From: an uncultured Blautia sp.
GTDB taxonomy: Bacteria; Bacillota; Clostridia; Lachnospirales; Lachnospiraceae
Reading direction: 5' to 3'
DNA length: 34,343 nucleotides
NCBI GenBank assembly: GCA_900553515.1
Contig: USDN01000028.1
Coordinates: 1 to 34,343 of the forward strand
A model generated the notes under the pieces. That model had not been told where the DNA came from. It ran no database searches and saw only the letters and a list, made by a program, of their open reading frames with translations. Shown piece by piece: positions 1-8,221 of this stretch (positions are counted from its first letter, which is position 1; each line of letters opens with the position of its first letter). The position numbers and the translations under genes are program-made.

Positions 1-5
1 TAACA

Positions 6-48
6 GACCCTTATAGGGTCAAAGCAAACCACCGGCTAAGCCGGTGGT
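6..48. repeat. Two tandem hairpins upstream of carA
   Basis: Two perfect inverted repeats lie side by side. At 6-20, GACCCT / AGGGTC flank a 3-nt loop. At 28-48, ACCACCGGC / GCCGGTGGT flank the loop TAA. A T-rich stretch (about 55-70) follows but does not abut the second stem. Both lie upstream of the carA promoter, so they are not in its leader. They may be a terminator for a gene to the left of the window, or a subterminal hairpin of an IS200/IS605-type element. The second idea rests only on the look of the hairpin; no transposase is visible. Confidence 0.45.
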
Positions 49-129
49 CGTGATTGTTGTTTTTATTTTCTGAAAATCCCACAAGAATTATTTTAAGGAA
101 AACATATTTTTTTTTAGTGTCAGTTTGTG

Positions 130-158
130 TTGAAAAACAAAATCGCTTGTGATACAAT
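130..158 (+). promoter_or_regulatory. Promoter of carAB
   Basis: A -35 box TTGAAA (130-135) is followed after exactly 17 bp by a -10 box TACAAT (153-158). The -10 is preceded by TGA, giving an extended -10. The start of transcription would fall near 165, leaving a leader of only about 33 nt before the carA ATG. That leaves no room for a PyrR attenuator or a riboswitch, so no leader control of carAB is visible here. Confidence 0.75.
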
Positions 159-197
159 CTTGAAGATTTAGGATAAAACAAGAGAAAGGGAGATTGT

Positions 198-1274
198 ATG
201 AAAGCATTTCTGATATTAGAAGATGGCCATGTATTTACAGGAACAAGTATTGGCTCTACAAGGGAAGTTATCAGTGAGATCGTTTTTAACACTTCCATGG
301 CAGGTTACCTGGAAGTTATGTCAGACCCAACTTATCTGGGACAGGCAGTTTGTATGACGTATCCGTTAATTGGAAATTACGGAATCTGTTATGAAGACCA
401 GGAATCCAGAAGCACATGGGTTGACGGAGTGATCGTCCGTGAATTATCTCGTATCCCAAGCAACTTCAGATGCGTGGACACAATCCAGCATTTCTTAACA
501 AAACATGATATTCCAGGTATTGCCGGAATTGATACCAGAGCCCTGACCAGAATTTTACGTGAAAAAGGTACCATGAACGGTATGATTACTGTTGAGGAAA
601 ATTATGATCTGAACACAATCATCCCACGTTTAAAAGCATATAAAAAAGAAAATGCTGTAGAAACAGTCAGCCGCCGCGAAAAGAAGCTTGTAAAAGGCAA
701 TGGAGCAAAGGTTGCACTGATGGACTTTGGAGTAAGAAAAAGTCTTGTGGAGGCTCTTACAGAGAGAGGATGTCAGGTAACCGTATATCCGGCACAGACT
801 TCCGTAGAAACAATTCTGAAAGATGCTCCGGATGGAGTCCTTCTCAGCAATGGTCCTGGGGATCCGAAAGCAAATCCTTCTATTATAGAAGAAATAAAGA
901 AACTTTATGAATCTGAAATTCCTGTTATGGGAATTGGTCTTGGACATCAGCTTATGGCTCTTGCAGCAGGCGGAGACACCCGCAAGATGAAATGCGGACA
1001 CAGAGGCAGCAACTATCCGGTAAAAGGACTGGAGACAGGAATGACCTATATTTCTTCTCAGAGTCATGGATATGAAGTAGATGCGACTGTACTGGAAGAG
1101 AGGAATATTGCGAAAGCTTCTTTTGTAAATGTAAACGATGGCACAAATGAAGGTCTGGACTATATCGGAAAGAAAATCTTTACCGTTCAGTTCCAGCCGG
1201 CAGCCAGCGAAGGTGTACAGTATACAAGTTTCTTATATAATAAATTTGTGGAAATGATGGGAGGGAATAAATAA
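198..1274 (+). CDS. carA: Carbamoyl-phosphate synthase small subunit with a degenerate glutaminase triad
   Basis: This is the 358-residue small subunit of carbamoyl-phosphate synthase, normally the class I glutamine amidotransferase that feeds ammonia to CarB. Residues 1-150 are the CarA N-terminal domain and about 170-350 the amidotransferase domain, with SNGPGDP at 217-223 conserved. The catalytic residues are not. The nucleophile elbow reads GIGLGHQ (245-251), so the usual Cys is Gly247. The usual HPE motif reads QPA, so His is Gln333 and Glu is Ala335. The Asn of the glutamine-pocket SQNHG motif is Ser289. Length and frame are normal, so this is not a decaying pseudogene. The expected consequence is a CarAB that cannot hydrolyse glutamine and uses free ammonia, as mammalian CPS1 does after losing its Cys (inference). 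The start has AAGGGAG 6 nt upstream. Its stop overlaps the carB start (TAATG). Confidence 0.95.
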   Translation: MKAFLILEDGHVFTGTSIGSTREVISEIVFNTSMAGYLEVMSDPTYLGQAVCMTYPLIGNYGICYEDQESRSTWVDGVIVRELSRIPSNFRCVDTIQHFLTKHDIPGIAGIDTRALTRILREKGTMNGMITVEENYDLNTIIPRLKAYKKENAVETVSRREKKLVKGNGAKVALMDFGVRKSLVEALTERGCQVTVYPAQTSVETILKDAPDGVLLSNGPGDPKANPSIIEEIKKLYESEIPVMGIGLGHQLMALAAGGDTRKMKCGHRGSNYPVKGLETGMTYISSQSHGYEVDATVLEERNIAKASFVNVNDGTNEGLDYIGKKIFTVQFQPAASEGVQYTSFLYNKFVEMMGGNK

Positions 1275-4200
1275 TGCCAAAGATAAAAGACATTAAAAAA
1301 GTACTTGTTATTGGTTCCGGTCCGATCATTATTGGTCAGGCTGCAGAGTTTGACTATGCGGGAACACAGGCATGCCGTGCTCTCAAAGAAGAGGGAATCG
1401 AAGTTGTACTTCTGAACTCCAATCCTGCCACTATCATGACTGATAAAGATATGGCTGACAGGGTATATATCGAACCTCTGACAGTTGAGGTTGTGGAACA
1501 GCTGATCATCAAGGAAAAACCGGACAGCGTTCTTCCTACACTGGGCGGACAGGCAGGTCTGAACCTTGCCATGGAGCTTGCTGAAAGTGGATTTTTGAAG
1601 GAACATAATGTTCGTCTGATCGGTACTACTCCGGATACTATCAAAAGAGCTGAGGACCGCCAGGCATTTAAAGACACCATGGAAAAAATCAATGAGCCGA
1701 TTGCAGCGTCCAAAGTAGTGACAACTGTTGAAGACGGTGTGGCATTTACCAATACCATTGGCTATCCGGTTGTTCTTCGTCCGGCATACACACTTGGCGG
1801 AAGCGGCGGCGGTATTGCATACAGCGAGCCTGAGCTGAGAGAAATTCTTGAAAACGGTCTTCGTCTTTCCCGTGTAGGAGAGGTTCTTGTTGAGAGATGT
1901 ATTTCCGGATGGAAAGAGATTGAATATGAAGTGATCCGTGACCGCGCAGGAAACTGTATTACAGTCTGCAACATGGAAAATGTTGACCCGGTTGGCGTAC
2001 ACACAGGAGACTCTATTGTAGTTGCTCCTACTCAGACACTTGGTGCGAAAGAATGCGATATGCTTCGTACCTCTGCCCTGAACATTATTACAGAGCTGGG
2101 TATCACAGGCGGATGTAACGTACAGTTTGCTCTTCATCCGGAAAGCTTTGAATATTGTGTTATTGAGGTAAACCCGCGTCTGAGCCGTTCCTCCGCACTT
2201 GCAAGTAAGGCGACAGGATATCCGATTGCAAAGGTAGCATCCAAGATCGCGCTGGGTTATAATCTGGATGAAATTCCAAATGCTGTTACAGGAAACACAT
2301 TTGCAAGCTTTGAGCCAACAATTGACTACTGTGTAGTAAAGGTTCCGAGACTTCCGTTTGATAAATTTATCACAGCAAAAAGAACTCTGACCACTCAGAT
2401 GAAAGCAACCGGTGAGGTTATGAGTATCTGTACCAGCTTTGAGGGTGCTTTAATGAAAGCGCTCCGTTCTCTGGAACAGCATGTGGACTGTCTGCAGTCT
2501 TACGACTTCAGCGCCCTGACAGAAGAGGAGCTTCTGGAAGAACTGAAGGTTGTGGATGACCGCCGGATCTGGAAGATCGCAGAGGCGATCCGCAAGGGTA
2601 TTCCGCAGGATTCTATTTATGAAATCACAAAAATCGACCGCTGGTTTATTGACAAGATTGCAGTGATCGTTGAGATGGAAGATGCTTTGCAGCATCAGGA
2701 ACTGAATGAAGAGCTTCTTCTGGAAGCAAAAAGTATGGAGTTCCCGGATAATGTGATCGCGCGTATGACTGGCAGATCAGAGGATGAGATCAAAGCTATG
2801 CGCCAGGAGTATGGAATCAAAGCTGCCTATAAGCTGGTAGATACATGTGCCGGTGAGTTTGAGGCAGCCACACCATATTACTATTCCGTATATGGCGATA
2901 AAGAAACAGAAAATGAAGCAGTAGCTACACCGGATAAGAAGAAAGTCCTGGTACTTGGTTCCGGTCCGATCCGTATCGGTCAGGGTATTGAGTTTGACTT
3001 CTGCTCTGTACACTGTACATGGGCATTTGCAAAAGAGGGCTATGAGACGATCATTATCAATAACAACCCGGAGACAGTCAGCACAGACTTTGATATTGCC
3101 GATAAGCTGTATTTTGAGCCGCTGACTCCTGAGGATGTAGAAAATATCGTAAATATCGAAAAACCAGATGGAGCCGTTGTGCAGTTTGGCGGTCAGACAG
3201 CCATCAAGCTGACAGAAGCACTTATAAAGATGGGTGTTAAGATCCTTGGTACATCTGCAGAAGATGTAGATGCGGCAGAAGACCGTGAGCTCTTTGACGG
3301 AATTCTTGAGCAGTGCCAGATTCCTAGACCAAAGGGAGATACAGTATTTACTGCAGAAGAGGCGAAAGAGGTTGCCAACAGACTGGGTTATCCGGTACTG
3401 GTACGTCCTTCCTATGTTCTTGGCGGACAGGGTATGAGAATTGCAGTCAGTGATGAGGATGTGGAAGAATATATTGGCATTATCAACCAGATCGCACAGG
3501 ATCATCCGATCCTTGTAGACAAATATCTCATGGGTAAAGAGATTGAGGTAGATGCTGTATGCGACGGTGAAGATATCCTGATTCCTGGTATCATGGAGCA
3601 TATTGAACGTGCAGGTATCCATTCCGGTGACAGTATTTCTGTATATCCGGCACAGACTATCAGTGAAAAAGCAAAGGAGACTATTGCAGAATATACACGT
3701 CGTCTGGCGAAAGCACTCCATGTAGTAGGAATGATTAACATCCAGTTTATTGTCTGCGGTGAAGATGTATATGTGATTGAGGTAAATCCTCGTTCCAGCC
3801 GTACCGTTCCTTATATCAGTAAGGTGACAGGCATTCCGATCGTTCCGCTGGCAACAAAGGTGATTCTGGGTTACAAGCTGAAGGATATGGGATATGAGCC
3901 TGGACTTCAGGCAGAGGCAAAACATATTGCCATCAAGATGCCGGTATTCTCCTTTGAGAAAATCCGTGGTGCAGATATCAGCCTTGGACCGGAAATGAAA
4001 TCTACCGGTGAGTGCCTTGGTATTGCGGAAACATTTAACGAAGCTCTCTATAAAGCATTTATCGGAGCTGGTATCAAACTTCCGAAGCACCGCAATATGA
4101 TCATCACTGTAAAAGAAGAGGATCACCAGGAGGTAGTTCCGATTGCAAAACGTTTTGAGGCTCTTGGTTATCGTATCTATGCTACAAGAGGAACAGCTAA

Positions 4201-4489
4201 GGTTCTGAAGGAAAACGGTATTAAAGCGATCCGCACCAACAAGCTGGAGCAGCCTGCGCCGAACCTTATGGATCTGATTCTTGGACACAAGATTGATGTG
4301 GTCATCGATACTCCGCCTCAGGGTGTTGAGCATCAGAAAGACGGTTTCGTGATTCGAAGAAATGCGATTGAGACAGGCGTCAATGTACTGACCAGTCTGG
4401 ATACAGCAGAGGCGCTGGTAACAAGCCTTGAAAATACTGACCTGAATAATCTGACACTGATCGACATTGCCACGATCGACAACAGATAA
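1274..4489 (+). CDS. carB: Carbamoyl-phosphate synthase large subunit
   Basis: This 1071-residue synthetase subunit makes carbamoyl phosphate from bicarbonate, ammonia and two ATP, for pyrimidine and arginine synthesis. It has the full two-fold repeat. The first ATP-grasp half begins with GSGPIIIGQAAEFDYAG, and the second (about residue 555 onward) with GSGPIRIGQGIEFDF. The length matches the standard family. The C-terminal MGS-like allosteric domain (about 940-1071) keeps ATRGTAK and a following NK, the kind of residues that bind UMP in E. coli. It ends in a VIRRNAIE stretch also typical of the family. It overlaps carA by one base, so the two are translationally coupled. The large subunit looks fully functional, which makes the loss of the CarA triad more striking. 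No other pyr or arg gene lies in the window. Confidence 0.97.
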   Translation: MPKIKDIKKVLVIGSGPIIIGQAAEFDYAGTQACRALKEEGIEVVLLNSNPATIMTDKDMADRVYIEPLTVEVVEQLIIKEKPDSVLPTLGGQAGLNLAMELAESGFLKEHNVRLIGTTPDTIKRAEDRQAFKDTMEKINEPIAASKVVTTVEDGVAFTNTIGYPVVLRPAYTLGGSGGGIAYSEPELREILENGLRLSRVGEVLVERCISGWKEIEYEVIRDRAGNCITVCNMENVDPVGVHTGDSIVVAPTQTLGAKECDMLRTSALNIITELGITGGCNVQFALHPESFEYCVIEVNPRLSRSSALASKATGYPIAKVASKIALGYNLDEIPNAVTGNTFASFEPTIDYCVVKVPRLPFDKFITAKRTLTTQMKATGEVMSICTSFEGALMKALRSLEQHVDCLQSYDFSALTEEELLEELKVVDDRRIWKIAEAIRKGIPQDSIYEITKIDRWFIDKIAVIVEMEDALQHQELNEELLLEAKSMEFPDNVIARMTGRSEDEIKAMRQEYGIKAAYKLVDTCAGEFEAATPYYYSVYGDKETENEAVATPDKKKVLVLGSGPIRIGQGIEFDFCSVHCTWAFAKEGYETIIINNNPETVSTDFDIADKLYFEPLTPEDVENIVNIEKPDGAVVQFGGQTAIKLTEALIKMGVKILGTSAEDVDAAEDRELFDGILEQCQIPRPKGDTVFTAEEAKEVANRLGYPVLVRPSYVLGGQGMRIAVSDEDVEEYIGIINQIAQDHPILVDKYLMGKEIEVDAVCDGEDILIPGIMEHIERAGIHSGDSISVYPAQTISEKAKETIAEYTRRLAKALHVVGMINIQFIVCGEDVYVIEVNPRSSRTVPYISKVTGIPIVPLATKVILGYKLKDMGYEPGLQAEAKHIAIKMPVFSFEKIRGADISLGPEMKSTGECLGIAETFNEALYKAFIGAGIKLPKHRNMIITVKEEDHQEVVPIAKRFEALGYRIYATRGTAKVLKENGIKAIRTNKLEQPAPNLMDLILGHKIDVVIDTPPQGVEHQKDGFVIRRNAIETGVNVLTSLDTAEALVTSLENTDLNNLTLIDIATIDNR

Positions 4490-4496
4490 TTAAAAT

Positions 4497-4540
4497 ACCG
4501 GGGGAATTGCTGAAAAAGCAGCTCCTCCGGTTTTTTCTTT
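4497..4540 (+). terminator. Terminator of carAB
   Basis: A hairpin pairs ACCGG-GGGA...GCTG (4497-4512) with CAGC-TCC-TCCGGT (4519-4531) around an A-rich loop. It is followed at once by TTTTTTCTTT. This is a standard intrinsic terminator 8 nt after the carB stop. Confidence 0.85.
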
Positions 4541-4566
4541 ACGGAAAAGAAAATCTGTAATATACT
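4538..4566 (+). promoter_or_regulatory. Candidate promoter of uppP
   Basis: TTTACG (4538-4543) and TATACT (4561-4566) are spaced by 17 bp, starting right after the carB terminator. The -35 matches consensus at 4 of 6 positions. The leader to uppP would be about 70 nt. Confidence 0.5.
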
Positions 4567-4641
4567 TATGGTATCGTCAGTATACAAGGAGAAATGTACC
4601 TTGTACACCGGCGCCAGTCTAAATAAAGAAAGGAAATCAAA

Positions 4642-5544
4642 ATGAATATCATTGAATTTTTAAAAGCGGTGTTCCTTGGTATTGTAGAGGGAATCACAGA
4701 ATGGCTTCCCATCAGCAGTACCGGACATATGATACTCGTTGACGAATTCATCAAACTGGATGTTTCTCATGAATTTAAGGATTTTTTCCTGGTGGTGATC
4801 CAGCTGGGAGCCATACTGGCTGTGGTGGTACTTTACTGGAATAAGCTGTGGCCTTTTTATATTCGTCCTGTATCTAAAAAAACACGGATGGCTATTGCAA
4901 AGCAGCCGGCTGCTGTACGGGGGCTTATGACTTTTGTAGAAAAGTTCTGTGACAAGGATAAATGGATTCTGTGGTTCAAGATCCTTGTTGCCTGTCTTCC
5001 GACTATTGTGATTGCACTTCCTTTTAATGACGTGATAGAAGAAAAGTTTAACAATTATGTGGTTGTTGCCATTGCTCTGATCGTTTATGGTGTGATCTTT
5101 ATTTTTATTGAAAATTATAACAAAAAAAGACGCCCTGTCTGCAGATCGCTTCAGGATATGAGTTTTAAAACTGCTTTTTTGATCGGTGTGTTCCAGGTTC
5201 TTTCAGTGATCCCGGGAACATCCAGATCGGGATCTACCATCATTGGAGGAATCCTGGTGGGAACCTCCAGAACAGTTGCGGCAGAATTTACCTTTTTCCT
5301 TGCGATTCCTGTTATGGTGGGAGCAAGCCTTCTCAAACTGGTAAAATTCGGTTTTGCATTTACTTCAAGTGAGATTATGATTCTGATCACAGGTATGGTA
5401 GTAGCATTTATCGTATCGATCCTGGCAATCAAATTTCTGATGGGATATATCAAAAAGCATGATTTCAAAGTGTTTGGATGGTACAGGATCGTGCTGGGTA
5501 TTCTTGTACTGGGATACTTTTTCGGAAAGAATCTTCTGGCATAA
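4642..5544 (+). CDS. uppP: Undecaprenyl-diphosphatase (UppP/BacA)
   Basis: This 300-residue polytopic membrane protein dephosphorylates undecaprenyl diphosphate, recycling the lipid carrier for peptidoglycan and other wall polymers. Its loss or gain affects bacitracin tolerance. The family signatures are complete: EGITEWLPISSTGH at 16-29 holds the catalytic Glu16, Glu20, Ser26 and His29, and PGTSRSGST at 191-199 holds Arg195. These correspond to Glu17, Glu21, Ser27, His30 and Arg174 of E. coli BacA. A hydrophilic loop at about 75-105, rich in Lys/Arg, is longer than in E. coli and common in Firmicutes. The start has AAAGGA 8 nt upstream. It stands alone between a terminator and glpK, 76 nt away, and may be co-transcribed with glpK. 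Confidence 0.96.
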   Translation: MNIIEFLKAVFLGIVEGITEWLPISSTGHMILVDEFIKLDVSHEFKDFFLVVIQLGAILAVVVLYWNKLWPFYIRPVSKKTRMAIAKQPAAVRGLMTFVEKFCDKDKWILWFKILVACLPTIVIALPFNDVIEEKFNNYVVVAIALIVYGVIFIFIENYNKKRRPVCRSLQDMSFKTAFLIGVFQVLSVIPGTSRSGSTIIGGILVGTSRTVAAEFTFFLAIPVMVGASLLKLVKFGFAFTSSEIMILITGMVVAFIVSILAIKFLMGYIKKHDFKVFGWYRIVLGILVLGYFFGKNLLA

Positions 5545-5620
5545 GAATGGATAATATTTGGGGGAAAAGCAGGCTGACTGAAAATAAGCAGACAGCAGCC
5601 GGAAATGGAGGTACATACTT

Positions 5621-7120
5621 ATGGGAAAATATGTGATGGCAATGGATCAGGGAACAACCAGTTCCCGTTGTATTCTGTTTGACAAGGCAGGAAATATCTG
5701 CAGTCTGGCTCAAAAGGAGTTTGCGCAGTATTATCCGAAACCAGGATGGGTAGAACATGATCCCCATGAAATCTGGTCTTCTCAGATGGCAGTAGCTATT
5801 GAGGCTATGGGGCGTATTGGGGCAGATGCCGGAGATATTGCAGCGATCGGTATTACCAATCAAAGGGAAACTACCATTGTCTGGGATAAAAGAACAGGGA
5901 ATCCTGTGTATCCGGCAATCGTCTGGCAGTGCCGCCGTACAGCGGATATGATAGAAGAGCTGGAAAAAGATGGGTTTGCAGATAAGATCAGAGAAAAAAC
6001 AGGCTTAATTCCGGATGCATATTTTTCAGGTACCAAGATTAAATGGATCCTGGATTATGTAGACGGGGCACGGGAAGCAGCAGAAAGAGGGGAACTTCTT
6101 TTTGGAACAGTAGATACCTGGCTGATCTGGAAACTTACCAAGGGTCAGGTCCATGTTACAGATTATACAAATGCTTCCCGTACAATGTTATTTGATATCT
6201 ATAAAAGACAATGGGATGAGGAGATTCTGGAAAGACTTCAGATTCCCCGATCCATGCTGCCGGAGGTGAAACCCAGCAGCTGTATCTACGGATATACCAA
6301 TGAGAATCTGATCGGCGGCAGGATCCCTATTTCCGGTGCAGCAGGAGATCAGCAGTCAGCGCTTTTCGGACAGTGCTGCTTCAATGCCGGAGATGTGAAG
6401 AATACATATGGAACAGGCTGTTTTCTTCTGATGCATACAGGAGAAACGGCGGTAAGATCAGAAAACGGACTTCTTACTACGATTGCAGTAAATCCCGACG
6501 GAACTCCGGGGTATGCTCTGGAGGGAAGCGTGTTTGTAGCAGGTGCTGCTATTCAGTGGCTGCGAGATGAGGTGAAGATTCTGGACAGCGCACCGGAATC
6601 AGAATTTTATTGTCTTTCAGTTCCGGATACCAACGGGGTTTATGTGGTACCGGCTTTTACAGGTCTTGGAGCACCTTACTGGGATCAATATGCCAGAGGT
6701 GCGATCCTGGGTCTTACCAGAGGCGCAGGAAAAGCACACCTGATAAGGGCTACGGTAGAATCCCTTGCATATCAGGTAACGGATGTGATCCGTGCTATGG
6801 AAAGAGATTCCGGCATGAAATTAAATTCTCTCCGTGTAGATGGAGGGGCAAGTGCAAATAATTTCCTGATGCAGTTTCAGTCAGATCTTCTGGACGCCCA
6901 GGTGGTACGTCCAAGCTGTATCGAAACTACAGCTCTGGGAGCGGCCTACCTGGCAGGACTTGCAGTAGGCTTTTGGAAAGATGCGGCTGAGATACAGAAA
7001 AACTGGAAGCAGGAAAGAGCATTTTCTCCGTCCATTACAGAAGAAAGCAGAAAGAAACTTCTTAAAGGATGGAAAAAAGCAGTTGCCTGTACTTTTCAGT
7101 GGGCAAAAGACGAAATATAA
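5621..7120 (+). CDS. glpK: Glycerol kinase
   Basis: This is a cytoplasmic FGGY-family kinase of 499 residues, the usual length, that phosphorylates glycerol to sn-glycerol 3-phosphate. The N-terminal phosphate loop DQGTTSSR (9-16) and the second-half GAAGDQQSALFG stretch are intact, as is the adenosine motif GGASANNFLMQFQSD near the C terminus. Many Firmicute enzymes carry a His in a YHFYG-like segment just before the GDQQ motif, which HPr phosphorylates to activate them. Here that segment reads NENLIGG, as in the E. coli-type enzymes, so activation by the PTS seems unlikely. A GGAGG ribosome binding site lies 9 nt before the ATG. No glpF or glpO/D is next to it. The following gene is a lipoprotein of unknown role. 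Confidence 0.96.
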   Translation: MGKYVMAMDQGTTSSRCILFDKAGNICSLAQKEFAQYYPKPGWVEHDPHEIWSSQMAVAIEAMGRIGADAGDIAAIGITNQRETTIVWDKRTGNPVYPAIVWQCRRTADMIEELEKDGFADKIREKTGLIPDAYFSGTKIKWILDYVDGAREAAERGELLFGTVDTWLIWKLTKGQVHVTDYTNASRTMLFDIYKRQWDEEILERLQIPRSMLPEVKPSSCIYGYTNENLIGGRIPISGAAGDQQSALFGQCCFNAGDVKNTYGTGCFLLMHTGETAVRSENGLLTTIAVNPDGTPGYALEGSVFVAGAAIQWLRDEVKILDSAPESEFYCLSVPDTNGVYVVPAFTGLGAPYWDQYARGAILGLTRGAGKAHLIRATVESLAYQVTDVIRAMERDSGMKLNSLRVDGGASANNFLMQFQSDLLDAQVVRPSCIETTALGAAYLAGLAVGFWKDAAEIQKNWKQERAFSPSITEESRKKLLKGWKKAVACTFQWAKDEI

Positions 7121-7169
7121 GTTTAATGGATCCTGTGGTGACGGATCCGGAAAGGCAGGTTGAATCAAC

Positions 7170-8117
7170 ATGAAAAATTCTATGAAAGTGTTATTGACAG
7201 TCAGTGCAGCAGTGGTTTTGACTTTTTCAGGCTGCGGCAAGTCTTCTGAGACAGAGCCTGAACCGGCAGCACCTGCCGCGGTACCTACCGCAGCACCTAC
7301 TGCAGTTCCGATAACGGCCACCCCGGCTCCTACATCTACCCCGGCCCCACGCTCAATTGGAGAAAAGAACCCAAAATCAAAATATGTATATCTGACAAAC
7401 AATCTGAATACAAGAATCCGGGAATTCTATCTGATGGTATCAGGGGATGAAGACTGGGGAGAAAATCTGATTCCATCTGAAACCTCTGTAAAAAAATCAG
7501 AACAGGTACAGCTGTTTTATACACCTGAATCAGAAAACGATGAAAATGAAATGGATTCAGAAGATGAAACTGAGGACAGCAAGATCTTTTATGATATGAA
7601 GATTGTAACTGCTGAGGGAGATATTTATGAAATCTACAGTATAGAATTAGGTGATATGGAAAAAGCATCCCTGACTTATGATCAGGAAATGGGGATTGCC
7701 TATCTTCGCTATATGAGCCTGGCTGATAAAAAGGAAAAAGATACAAAAGAGAATTCACAGCAGACAGGGGCGTCTGACGATTATTCAGAAGAAGATGATT
7801 CCGATGATGAAAGCTCTGACGATGGAAACAGTGACGGCGGAAATTATGATGATGGAAGTTCTGATAATGGAAGCAGTGACGACGGAAGCTATGACGATGG
7901 AAACTCCGATAGTGGAAGCAGTGACGACGGAAACTCTGATAGCGGAAATGGCGATGATGGAAGCTCTGATGATGGAAATTATGATGACGGAAGTAGTGAT
8001 GATGGAAGCTCTGATGATGGAAACTATGATGACGGAAATTACGATGACGGGAGCGATGATGGTATGGTAGATGCCGGAGGCGGAAGTGATGACGGTTATT
8101 ATGATACGGCAGAGTAA
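7170..8117 (+). CDS. Lipoprotein with acidic pentapeptide-repeat tail, function unknown
   Basis: A 315-residue exported protein of unknown function. It has a lipoprotein signal with the lipobox FSGC (Cys22), so it should be anchored outside the membrane. A Pro/Ala/Thr-rich linker follows (about 28-62). A folded domain spans about 65-190, with the elements NLNTRIREFYLMVSGDEDWG and YDMKIVTAEGDIYEIYSIEL. This resembles a small domain seen in many bacterial surface proteins that carries a DxWG motif, but I cannot name it with certainty. From residue 215 to 294 come 16 tandem pentapeptides of pattern [SN][SYG]D[DSN]G, then SDDG and a short acidic end. The tail is extremely Asp-rich and may bind Ca2+ or other cations, or act as a charged spacer (inference). 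The ribosome binding site is weak. It sits 49 nt after glpK and ends at a bidirectional terminator. Confidence 0.85.
   Translation: MKNSMKVLLTVSAAVVLTFSGCGKSSETEPEPAAPAAVPTAAPTAVPITATPAPTSTPAPRSIGEKNPKSKYVYLTNNLNTRIREFYLMVSGDEDWGENLIPSETSVKKSEQVQLFYTPESENDENEMDSEDETEDSKIFYDMKIVTAEGDIYEIYSIELGDMEKASLTYDQEMGIAYLRYMSLADKKEKDTKENSQQTGASDDYSEEDDSDDESSDDGNSDGGNYDDGSSDNGSSDDGSYDDGNSDSGSSDDGNSDSGNGDDGSSDDGNYDDGSSDDGSSDDGNYDDGNYDDGSDDGMVDAGGGSDDGYYDTAE
7812..8051 (+). repeat. 15-bp coding tandem repeat (SSDDG-type pentapeptides)
   Basis: Sixteen in-frame 15-bp units encode SSDDG, NYDDG, NSDSG and close variants. The units differ at synonymous and non-synonymous sites, so this is an aged array rather than a fresh expansion. 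Copy number may vary between strains by slippage. Confidence 0.9.
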
Positions 8118-8146
8118 GAACTATAAAATAAATCAAGATTTATAAC

Positions 8147-8208
8147 AAAAAAAGTTCGTATGTTTATGTGATCGTAAAGATGATACACAGGGTATACGAA
8201 CTTTTTTT
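8147..8208. terminator. Bidirectional terminator
   Basis: A perfect 15-bp inverted repeat lies between two convergent genes. Its arms are 8147-8161 (seven A then GTTCGTAT) and 8194-8208 (ATACGAAC then seven T), around a 32-nt loop. The A tract on one side and T tract on the other let it end transcription from both directions. Confidence 0.88.
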
Positions 8209-8221
8209 AGAAAAGACGGAG

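Noticed and set aside
198..1274. carA as a pseudogene
   Set aside because: Full length, no frameshift or stop, conserved outside the active site, good ribosome binding site and coupling to carB all argue for a kept protein.
2777..4333. A 518-residue open frame on the minus strand inside carB
   Set aside because: It lies wholly opposite an intact, highly conserved gene, has no ribosome binding site and its translation is rich in Cys, Ile and His with no domain.
7812..8051. A CRISPR-like array
   Set aside because: The 15-bp period is continuous, in frame and codes for pentapeptides. There are no spacers.
7336..8136. A His/Arg-rich minus-strand frame with an apparent HHxxF repeat
   Set aside because: It is the complement of the acidic SDDG repeat; the repeat pattern is an artefact of that coding array.
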